This document shows positions 1 to 5,505 of a stretch of 5,505 bases of DNA, one piece after another. Numbering within the stretch: the first letter of the stretch is position 1; the number at the start of each line of letters is the position of its first letter. The translations under genes and the position numbers were made by a program. The notes beneath the pieces are model-generated. The model was not told the origin of the DNA. It did no database searches and saw only the letters and a list, made by a program, of their open reading frames with translations. Source of the DNA: Deltaproteobacteria bacterium (lineage in GTDB: Bacteria > Desulfobacterota > DSM-4660 > Desulfatiglandales > HGW-15). The DNA is taken from the NCBI GenBank assembly GCA_020342025.1, contig CP070840.1:2379069-2384573 (forward strand), read 5' to 3'.

Positions 1-1472
1 CCTGGCCCACGGGCATTAACATCCGGGGTTACATCCTAGAGATTGGCAACGGTAACTATGAGGGGGCGCTTCTTACCATCACGGAAAAATGTCCCCGTCC
101 TCTGATTTGTGGCTATATCTGTCCTGCCCCATGTGAATTCGAGTGCCGCCGGAAACACGTGGATGAGGGGGTCGCCATCAATCCTCTGAAGCGGTTTGTG
201 GCCGACTATGAGCGGACCACGAATAAGCATATCCATCCATACAAGGACGCGGATAACGGCATTAGAATCGCCCTCATCGGTGGAGGCGCTGAAGGTCTTA
301 CAGCCAGTTATTATCTGGCTCGCCTCGGGTACCAACCCACCATATATGAGGCCAAGCCTGAACTGGGGGGCGTTCTCAGGTATGTTATCGCTGAAGATCG
401 ACTTCCCCGTGACGTCCTGGATCACGACATAAAGGGGATCCTGGAGATGGGTGTGGAGGCGAAAACCAACATGTTGATGGGTCGGGATATGACCGTAAGC
501 TCCCTTTTGCGGGAGGGCTATAACGCCGTTTTGTTAACAGAAGGAGGGCTTGACAGCCGCAAAATCTTGCACCCTGAGATTAAAAGCTATGATGCCTCCT
601 TTCGAGGCCTCCACGTCATGCTCGACTTTCTTGCAGCACTCTCCCAAGGCGCAGAGATGGATCTTGGCAGACATGTGGTCATTAGCAGCGACGGACTGAA
701 GGTATTGGAGGTGGCACGTCGATGCGTGGAATTGGGTGCCCAAAAGGTGACCATCGTCTCCCCTCAGCCCCTGGATTCGCTTCCCATCGAATTCCGTGAT
801 GTCAAAGGACTCCGTGCAAACGGGATTGAGATCCGGCCATCAACTGTAGTCGCTGCCATCGGGGGGATCTCTGACCGTCTACATCGGCTGGCACTGGAGG
901 ATATCGATCCTCGCCGTAAGGACGCACTGAGGACCATAATTGATGTGGATACACTTGTTATTTCAGCGGGACGCCTCCCCGAACTGGTCTTTGTGCATGC
1001 CAACGGCAGGCCTGAGAACGCAACGGATGAAATCCAGTGGCAGACCATTGAGACCTTCAGAACTTTTCCTAAAAAGTTCGGTGGCAATGCCTTCAGTTCA
1101 CCTGAACCGGGGCGAATCAGTGATTCCGCAGCCGTGGTCAAATCCATTCTTTCCGGTCGCAGACTGGCACGGGCCGTCCACCAGCACTTTGATGATGAAT
1201 TGATCACCCCCTTAAAGAATCTCACTTGCGAAGCGGATTACGTCTTGGACGTGACCGAAGTGTATGATGTGGCTCTAGCCGAAAGACAGTGTCCGCCGGT
1301 TTCAGATGTGGAGGGACGCGGCAAAGCTGCCTGGATTTTCCCTATGCAACTTCCAGGACTAGACGAAACATCAGCCCGATTAGAAGCTGAAAGATGTCTT
1401 CGATGTGGGCTTATTTGCTACAGAAAATCAGGTACCACAGAATCAGAGGAATCAGAGAGGCAAGATGTCTGA
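1..1472 (+). CDS. GltD-like iron-sulfur FAD/NAD(P)-fold oxidoreductase, 5' end outside the window
   Basis: The frame is open to the left edge, so the start is missing; 489 residues are visible (W1 at base 3). It begins inside the Fe-S domain shared by GltD and dihydropyrimidine dehydrogenase (Fer4_20). Cysteines at 30, 36, 40, 44 and 48 include the family's C-x3-C-x3-C-x3-C, followed by the helix VAINPLKRFVADYE. A Rossmann fold follows with GGGAEG (93-98), an acidic strand end IYEA, and the family block GGVLRYVIAEDRLPRDVLD (122-140), which supports FAD binding. The second Rossmann region (222-240) has lost its glycine motif, and the usual GD motif near 360-378 is not recognisable. A C-terminal CLRCGLIC (465-472) may bind another Fe-S cluster. 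It overlaps the next gene by 8 bp. I infer an electron-transfer subunit for the downstream Fe-S protein, not a true glutamate synthase chain: no GltB-like gene is visible. The GTG at 159 is internal, because conserved sequence precedes it. Confidence 0.85.
   Translation, partial: WPTGINIRGYILEIGNGNYEGALLTITEKCPRPLICGYICPAPCEFECRRKHVDEGVAINPLKRFVADYERTTNKHIHPYKDADNGIRIALIGGGAEGLTASYYLARLGYQPTIYEAKPELGGVLRYVIAEDRLPRDVLDHDIKGILEMGVEAKTNMLMGRDMTVSSLLREGYNAVLLTEGGLDSRKILHPEIKSYDASFRGLHVMLDFLAALSQGAEMDLGRHVVISSDGLKVLEVARRCVELGAQKVTIVSPQPLDSLPIEFRDVKGLRANGIEIRPSTVVAAIGGISDRLHRLALEDIDPRRKDALRTIIDVDTLVISAGRLPELVFVHANGRPENATDEIQWQTIETFRTFPKKFGGNAFSSPEPGRISDSAAVVKSILSGRRLARAVHQHFDDELITPLKNLTCEADYVLDVTEVYDVALAERQCPPVSDVEGRGKAAWIFPMQLPGLDETSARLEAERCLRCGLICYRKSGTTESEESERQDV
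1454..1472 (+). promoter_or_regulatory. Ribosome binding site and 8-bp gene overlap (translational coupling)
   Basis: AGAGAGG at 1454-1460 lies 4 nt before the ATG at 1465. That ATG overlaps the stop of the preceding gene (ATGTCTGA, stop at 1470-1472). The site decides the start of the fused Fe-S protein and implies coupled translation, which fits two subunits of one complex made in fixed proportion. Confidence 0.7.
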
Positions 1473-4383
1473 GAACATCATCACCATAGACGGACGGAAA
1501 CTGGAATTCACGCCTGGAGAGACGATCCTTGAAGTGGCCAGGCGCAATGGTATCTTCGTTCCCACCCTTTGTCATCTCAAGGGAACACAACCCACCGGGG
1601 CCTGCCGCATCTGTGTTGTGGAAATCCAAGGAGCCAGAGCGCTTGCACCTGCCTGTGCCACGCCCGTGGCCAATAATATGGTCATCCACAGCAAATCCCC
1701 CAATGTATTGGAAGCCCGGCGAACAATTCTCGCCTTGCTCCTGCAATCGGGTAATCATAACTGTGCGATCGCCAAAAAGCCCCAGGGCGAATGGACAGAC
1801 TTCCAGGAGCAGGTGGAGAGGTATGACCAGAGTGCGGAATTGTGTCCGGCCCATAGCGCATGCAGACTCCAGGCTTATGCCTATCGTTATCAGGTAGAGA
1901 CCGAGGGTCTTCTCAGGGTTGAAACCCCCTATGCCATGGAGACGGCCAGCCCGTTGATCGTGCGCGATTTTTCACGCTGTATTCGTTGCGGACGGTGTGT
2001 TGATGCATGCAACGTCATCCAGGTAAACAATGCCATCACCCACGGCTATCGAGGCGTGATGGCCAAGATCGTTGCCATGGGCGATGGCACTTTAGAGCGT
2101 TCTGAGTGCGTATTCTGCGGCCAGTGCATCCAGGCCTGCCCGGTGGCCGCACTCATGGAAAAGAGGAGCATTTACAAGATTCGCCCTTGGGAAGCACGCC
2201 ATGTGCGTACCACCTGCCCCTATTGCGGCGTCGGCTGCCAAATGGATCTGCATATCAAAGACAACAAAATTATGAAAGTGACGGGCGTGGAGGATGCTTT
2301 GCCCAATCTTGGCAGACTCTGCGTCAAGGGTCGCTTCGGTTATGATTTCCTCCAGAGCCCAGAGCGTTTGACCAAGCCACTGATTCGAGAGGACGGAAAG
2401 CTACGCCACGCATCATGGGAGGAAGCACTGGATCTTGTGGCTGCCAAAATAACTGCCGTGAAGGAAACTGACGGTCCTGAAGCGATTGCGGGCATCGGTT
2501 CAGCCAAGGCAACCAACGAAGCCCTTTACCTGATGCAAAAACTGTTCAGGGCGGCTATCGGCACCAACCATCTTGCTTCGCCTCACGCTGCCAGCGGCTT
2601 AAATAACACCCTGGGTGAGTTGGAAGAGGCGAAGATCATATTATTGATCAGTTCCGACGTCACTGAGGAGAATCCGGTGGCCGGCACTTTCATCAAGCGT
2701 GCAGCAAATAAGGGGTGCCAGTTGATCGTGATAGATTCTCGCCCCACGAAAATTGAAGGATTCGCCACAGCTCACCTATTGTTGAAGGAAGGCACGGAAT
2801 CGGTTCTTGTAAACGGAATCATCCAACAACTCCTTGAACGGGGCCGGACTGGATCAGATGAAACACGTAAAATCGCTGAGAATTACCCTCTTTCCGTGGT
2901 TTCAAAAACCACCGGACTTCAGCCCGATGCCATCACGTCCGTCACCGAGATCCTTGATACTCAGGAGCCCGCCATGCTCGTCTATGGACCCCGATGTGCC
3001 TCATCAGCACAGGCGTTTGTAAGCCTCCAAGAAGTCCTTGGTAACCTGGGCTGCAAGTACGGTGGGGTAAACCTTTTATCCCCGCTCAACAATTCTCAGG
3101 GCGCGTGTGACATGGGCCTCTTACCCGACTATCTGCCAGGTTATGCGAGAGTGGATGACGATGGCGCCCGCCAGGCCTTTGAAGAGGCCTGGGGATGTAC
3201 ATTGAACAACCAGCCTGGCATGGCTTTTGACGAGATCCTAGGCAGCCTAGGCCACACCCCTAAAGGATCAGGGAAAAAGGTTCGACTGCTCTACTGCGCA
3301 GGGGAAAATCTGGCCCTTGCCACACCGGCTGTTCCTGGCATTAGGGAGGCACTGAAGTCAGCGGAGTTCCTCGTGGTACAAGATATTCTGGACAACGAGA
3401 CCCTGGAGTTCGCCCACGTGGTACTTCCCGCGGCGGCCTGGGCAGAAAGCGAGGGCACATACACCAACTGTGAGCGGCGGGTTAGCCGCATGCGAAACGC
3501 TGTTCCCGCGCCAGGTGAAGCAAAACCTGAGACATGGATCTACACACAGCTCGCCCATCGATTGGGCCAGGATTGGCCGGAGCAGGACCCTCGGGGCGTC
3601 TGGGAGAATGAAATTTCAAAACTGGTTCCTTTTCTGGGCGGCCTTCGTTACGACCGGATTGATGAGGGGGGTCTCCAATGGCCTGCTATCGGCCCAGATT
3701 CCCCAGGGACGACTCACCTGGACGGTGACCGACCCCCCTTATGCCGAGGCGCCTTGGTCTGGTTCAACACCCATCACCGCACGCTCCTGGAACAGTGTGA
3801 GGGGCTTCTGGAAGTGCTTCCCCGAACAGGAGAAGGCATCCGGGTTCCCCCCACTGACTCGAAAGAAGTCACAGAGAACTTCATCGAACTGTTGAAAGAG
3901 GAAGAGCAAACCGACGCCAAGGCCCGGATCGATGAGATGCTTGCCACCTACAGGACCAGGAGGGGTGGTCTTATCCCGGTGCTTCAGCAGGTTCAAGAAA
4001 TCCTTGGGTTCCTGCCCGCTTCGGTGCAAAATTACATCGCCCAGGGCCTAGGAATCCCTTTCTCGGATGTTTTCGGCGTTGTCACATTTTACTCTTTCTT
4101 CACCATGGTCCCGCGGGGCAGACATACGATCCGAATCTGCCTGGGGACAGCCTGTTTTGTTAAGGGATCTGCAGTGCTATTGAAAAACGTGGAAGAGCAC
4201 CTCAAGGTCAGTATTGGGGAAACCACCGAGGACAGGGAGTATTCCTTGGAGCTGGTGCGCTGTCTTGGTGCCTGCGGTTTGGCCCCTGTCATAGTCATCG
4301 ACGACGTGACCCACGGGCAGGTGGACCCAAAGAAAATCGTGGACATTGTGGAGAGCTACAGGGGTGATACAGATGGCGTTTAG
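1465..4383 (+). CDS. NuoG/FdhA-like multi-[Fe-S] oxidoreductase subunit with C-terminal NuoE-like domain
   Basis: This 972-residue protein has, in order: a plant-type [2Fe-2S] domain (about 1-80; C36, C47, C50, C64); a NuoG-type His-Cys domain with unusual spacing (H98, C100, C127, C133); two [4Fe-4S] sites (C172/175/178/182 and C215/218/221/225); the Fe4S4 domain of molybdopterin oxidoreductases (C251, C254, C258, C286, then K288); an FdhA-like body (about 300-768; landmarks GACDMGLLPDYLPGY at 546-560 and VVLPAAAWAESEGTYTNCERR at 652-672); and a NuoE domain (about 815-965) with C892-x4-C897 and C933-x3-C937. The body lacks the catalytic Sec/Cys, and the usual C-terminal dinucleotide-binding domain is absent. 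The ATG at 1465 is chosen because AGAGAGG sits 4 nt upstream and the ferredoxin fold starts directly after it; an ATG at 1405 would add 20 unrelated residues. No signal peptide or membrane segment is evident, so it is probably cytoplasmic. Likely role: electron transfer between NAD(H), through a NuoF partner, and ferredoxin or another carrier. A formate dehydrogenase label would be misleading. Confidence 0.92.
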   Translation: MSENIITIDGRKLEFTPGETILEVARRNGIFVPTLCHLKGTQPTGACRICVVEIQGARALAPACATPVANNMVIHSKSPNVLEARRTILALLLQSGNHNCAIAKKPQGEWTDFQEQVERYDQSAELCPAHSACRLQAYAYRYQVETEGLLRVETPYAMETASPLIVRDFSRCIRCGRCVDACNVIQVNNAITHGYRGVMAKIVAMGDGTLERSECVFCGQCIQACPVAALMEKRSIYKIRPWEARHVRTTCPYCGVGCQMDLHIKDNKIMKVTGVEDALPNLGRLCVKGRFGYDFLQSPERLTKPLIREDGKLRHASWEEALDLVAAKITAVKETDGPEAIAGIGSAKATNEALYLMQKLFRAAIGTNHLASPHAASGLNNTLGELEEAKIILLISSDVTEENPVAGTFIKRAANKGCQLIVIDSRPTKIEGFATAHLLLKEGTESVLVNGIIQQLLERGRTGSDETRKIAENYPLSVVSKTTGLQPDAITSVTEILDTQEPAMLVYGPRCASSAQAFVSLQEVLGNLGCKYGGVNLLSPLNNSQGACDMGLLPDYLPGYARVDDDGARQAFEEAWGCTLNNQPGMAFDEILGSLGHTPKGSGKKVRLLYCAGENLALATPAVPGIREALKSAEFLVVQDILDNETLEFAHVVLPAAAWAESEGTYTNCERRVSRMRNAVPAPGEAKPETWIYTQLAHRLGQDWPEQDPRGVWENEISKLVPFLGGLRYDRIDEGGLQWPAIGPDSPGTTHLDGDRPPLCRGALVWFNTHHRTLLEQCEGLLEVLPRTGEGIRVPPTDSKEVTENFIELLKEEEQTDAKARIDEMLATYRTRRGGLIPVLQQVQEILGFLPASVQNYIAQGLGIPFSDVFGVVTFYSFFTMVPRGRHTIRICLGTACFVKGSAVLLKNVEEHLKVSIGETTEDREYSLELVRCLGACGLAPVIVIDDVTHGQVDPKKIVDIVESYRGDTDGV

Positions 4384-4386
4384 AAA

Positions 4387-4407
4387 GAGGAGGAGATGGG
4401 ATCTTTG
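4387..4407 (+). promoter_or_regulatory. Shine-Dalgarno with two candidate starts for the DRTGG gene
   Basis: A strong GAGGAGG at 4387-4393 (with AGGAG also at 4391-4395) is followed by ATG at 4396 and TTG at 4405. The ATG is only 2 nt from the first block. The TTG is 11 nt from it, or 9 nt from the second AGGAG. The TTG start also matches the remembered family N-terminus, so the true start may be 4405. Confidence 0.5.
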
Positions 4408-4746
4408 AAACTCTCTGAGCTCGTTGAAAAACTCCAGCTGGAAATCAGGACGGGGGCCAATCGTCTTCATGTGGCGGTGAACCGGGGCTACGCCAGCGAC
4501 CTGATGAGCGATGTCATGGCCAATGCCGCTGAAGGAGATCTGTGGGTTACGCTCCAGACGCACCAAAATATTGTGGCCGTTGCCGTGATGAAGGCCCTTG
4601 CGGGAATTATCCTTGTAAGTGGCCGCGAGCCTGAGGAGGAAACAGTACGCAAGGCTGAGGCTGAAGGGGTCCCCATTTTGATCAGCAGGATGCCAGCTTT
4701 TGAACTTGTGGGCAGACTCTTTGAGTTGGGGCTTTCCGGAAGCTGA
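4396..4746 (+). CDS. Stand-alone DRTGG-domain protein
   Basis: This small soluble protein (116 residues from the ATG) resembles the DRTGG domain, known as a module beside HPr-kinase-like or phosphotransacetylase domains, but here it stands alone. The segment GYASDLMSDVMANAAEGDLW (31-50) followed by TLQTHQNIVAVAVMKALAGIIL is typical, as I recall, of DRTGG proteins encoded beside NuoE/NuoF/[FeFe]-hydrogenase genes in anaerobes. The literal DRTGG motif is not present. There is no P-loop, metal motif or cysteine cluster, so a regulatory or ligand-binding role is more likely than catalysis; the true function is unknown. It starts 12 bp after the previous stop codon and is surely co-transcribed. 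The start is uncertain: AGGAGG is only 2 nt from the ATG, whereas the TTG at 4405 would give a start reading M-KLSELVEKL, matching what I remember of the family, with 11 nt of spacing. Confidence 0.85.
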   Translation: MGSLKLSELVEKLQLEIRTGANRLHVAVNRGYASDLMSDVMANAAEGDLWVTLQTHQNIVAVAVMKALAGIILVSGREPEEETVRKAEAEGVPILISRMPAFELVGRLFELGLSGS

Positions 4747-4751
4747 CGAAC

Positions 4752-4790
4752 ATGAAACGTGGGCGTTCAAGAGGCGTTCGTGGGGCGTAA
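4752..4790 (+). other. Possible 12-codon Arg-rich mini-ORF in the DRTGG-PHP gap
   Basis: ATG at 4752 opens a 12-residue frame reading MKRGRSRGVRGA and ending with TAA at 4788-4790, 22 bp before the PHP start. A weak GGAAG lies about 9 nt upstream. It could be a leader peptide or a coupling device that keeps ribosomes on the message, but a frame this short can occur by chance. No known peptide is recognised. Confidence 0.15.
4762..4788 (+). repeat. Three GGCGT direct repeats at an 11-bp period
   Basis: GGCGT begins at 4762, 4773 and 4784, exactly 11 bp apart; the first two copies extend to GGCGTTC. The array occupies much of the 66-bp gap between the DRTGG and PHP genes. Spacing near one helical turn could place sites on one face of DNA, but the motif is short and may be chance or a by-product of an Arg/Gly-coding stretch in another frame. 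Confidence 0.4.
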
Positions 4791-4796
4791 GGAAAA

Positions 4797-4803
4797 GGAA
4801 GGA
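4797..4803 (+). promoter_or_regulatory. Ribosome binding site for the PHP gene
   Basis: GGAAGGA, within a purine-rich run, lies 9 nt before the GTG at 4813. It is the best purine-rich site in the intergenic gap and supports the GTG start over upstream in-frame GTGs, which lack such a site. Confidence 0.6.
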
Positions 4804-4812
4804 TTACAGGTC

Positions 4813-5505
4813 GTGGCTGTAGATCTGCACATTCACACCTGTCTTTCACCCTGTGGCTCCCTCGACATGACGCCTGGAAATATCATACAGGAAGCCTGCG
4901 AGAAAAATTTGGCCATTATTGCCATTACGGACCATAACAGCGCCGAAAACACCGCTGCCGTGATTGCAGCAGCTCGTCAAACGGCGCTGTACGTCATCCC
5001 TGGTATAGAGGTGACCACACGGGAAGAGGCCCATATTGTAGGCCTCTTCGACAGGGTGGAAGGTGCCCTTTCCATGCAAGAGCTTGTTTACCAGAACCTC
5101 CAACCGGGAGAAAACGACGAGAATACGTTCGGCATCCAGGTTGTGGCCAATGAATTCGACGAGGTTGAGGGCATTAACAAGCGCCTCCTGATTGGGGCCA
5201 CAGCCCTCGGAGTCGAAGAAGTGGTAGACGGCATTCACGAAAGGCATGGGCTGGCGGTTGCCGCCCATATTGACAGGGAAAGTTTCAGCCTCATCAGCCA
5301 ACTGGGATTGATCCCGGGAGGTCTGAACCTGGACGCCCTTGAGATTTCTAAGCGGATAACCCTCCAGCAGGCCCAAGCGCAATTCGGGGAGGATCTGGGG
5401 TTCCCCGTTATCACCGCCTCCGACGCCCATCGCCTCGAAGAAATCGGTGGCACCCTGACTCGTTTCCAGATGGCTTCTCCGGACATGGGCGAGTTGAGGC
5501 TGGCC
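4813..5505 (+). CDS. PHP-domain metal-dependent phosphoesterase, 3' end outside the window
   Basis: 231 residues are visible and the frame is open at the right edge. The PHP (polymerase and histidinol phosphatase) metal-binding set appears intact: HIH at 6-8, TDH ending at H41, E66 in PGIEVTTREE, H74, H152 in AAHIDRES, and DAH at 204-206. This predicts a cytoplasmic, trinuclear-metal phosphoesterase fold. The substrate cannot be read from the sequence; small phosphate esters or nucleotides are possible, and DNA polymerase association is unlikely given the small stand-alone context. The GTG start at 4813 is inferred: GGAAGGA lies 9 nt upstream and the HxH motif falls at residues 6-8, as usual for the family. 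Upstream GTGs at 4759 and 4780 would add a non-conserved stretch. It follows the DRTGG gene by 66 bp; the two families commonly travel together near NuoEF-type redox genes (recalled), suggesting a joint accessory role. Confidence 0.88.
   Translation, partial: MAVDLHIHTCLSPCGSLDMTPGNIIQEACEKNLAIIAITDHNSAENTAAVIAAARQTALYVIPGIEVTTREEAHIVGLFDRVEGALSMQELVYQNLQPGENDENTFGIQVVANEFDEVEGINKRLLIGATALGVEEVVDGIHERHGLAVAAHIDRESFSLISQLGLIPGGLNLDALEISKRITLQQAQAQFGEDLGFPVITASDAHRLEEIGGTLTRFQMASPDMGELRLA

Noticed and set aside
1405..1464. N-terminal extension of the fused Fe-S gene from ATG 1405
   Set aside because: The added 20 residues read through the upstream gene in another frame, have no family similarity, and the better ribosome binding site is at 1454-1460.
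159..1472. Start of the GltD-like gene at GTG 159
   Set aside because: The same frame continues upstream to the edge and encodes the conserved cysteine-rich domain, so the gene is 5'-truncated by the window.
2560..2631. Selenocysteine (in-frame TGA) at the formate dehydrogenase active site
   Set aside because: The codons here contain no TGA; the position before the retained His is CCT (Pro).
3860..3910. Fusion as a sequencing artefact joining two genes
   Set aside because: The reading frame is uninterrupted, and no Shine-Dalgarno plus start is obvious before the NuoE part; only comparison with relatives could fully exclude it.
1465..4383. Plain annotation as an active formate dehydrogenase alpha subunit
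   Set aside because: The Sec/Cys ligand and the C-terminal dinucleotide-binding domain are both missing, so similarity of the fold does not support that activity.
4177..4770. 197-codon open frame on the minus strand
   Set aside because: It runs opposite the NuoE domain and the DRTGG gene, both well supported, and has no recognisable motif.
4744..4790. Rho-independent terminator after the DRTGG gene
   Set aside because: The 6-bp inverted repeat has a 24-nt loop and no T-run follows, so it does not look like a terminator.
4846..5430. 194-codon open frame on the minus strand
   Set aside because: It lies opposite the PHP gene, whose catalytic motifs are clear; the antisense translation resembles no known family.

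Overview
The window is a same-strand (+) run of four genes that reads as one operon. It comes from an anaerobic bacterium, most likely a sulfate-reducing or syntrophic Desulfobacterota-type organism. That placement rests on the moderately GC-rich composition, the ferredoxin-type cysteine motifs and the protein families; it is an inference from family memory, not a database match.

Layout. Bases 1-1472 hold the 3' part of a GltD-like iron-sulfur flavoprotein whose start lies left of the window. Bases 1465-4383 overlap it by 8 bp and encode a 972-residue multi-iron-sulfur protein. This protein has the N-terminal iron-sulfur modules of NuoG/HydA-type subunits, an FdhA-like molybdopterin-oxidoreductase fold, and a complete NuoE-like thioredoxin-fold [2Fe-2S] domain fused at the C-terminus. 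Bases 4396-4746 encode a small stand-alone DRTGG-type protein. A 66-bp gap follows, containing a GGCGT motif repeated three times at an 11-bp period. From 4813 to the right edge lies a PHP-family metal-dependent phosphoesterase, truncated by the window. No RNA gene, insertion sequence, CRISPR array, promoter or convincing terminator was seen.

How the genes fit together. NuoE, NuoF and NuoG/FdhA modules are the electron-input part of NADH-linked hydrogenases, formate dehydrogenases and complex I. DRTGG and PHP proteins are, as I recall, frequent neighbours of [FeFe]-hydrogenase/NuoEF loci in anaerobes. A NuoF-type flavoprotein is expected upstream, outside the window. The first two genes probably form a soluble NAD(P)H/ferredoxin electron-transfer complex, and the last two an accessory or regulatory pair of unknown role.

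The most notable point is that the FdhA-like part looks catalytically dead as a formate dehydrogenase. The Sec/Cys position is absent, the surrounding loop is about 15 residues shorter than in ordinary formate dehydrogenases, and the C-terminal dinucleotide-binding domain is replaced by NuoE. The GltD-like partner has also lost its second (NADPH-type) glycine motif and the GD motif near its C-terminus. Together they suggest an electron-wiring complex rebuilt from retired catalytic subunits, rather than a formate dehydrogenase plus a glutamate synthase subunit.
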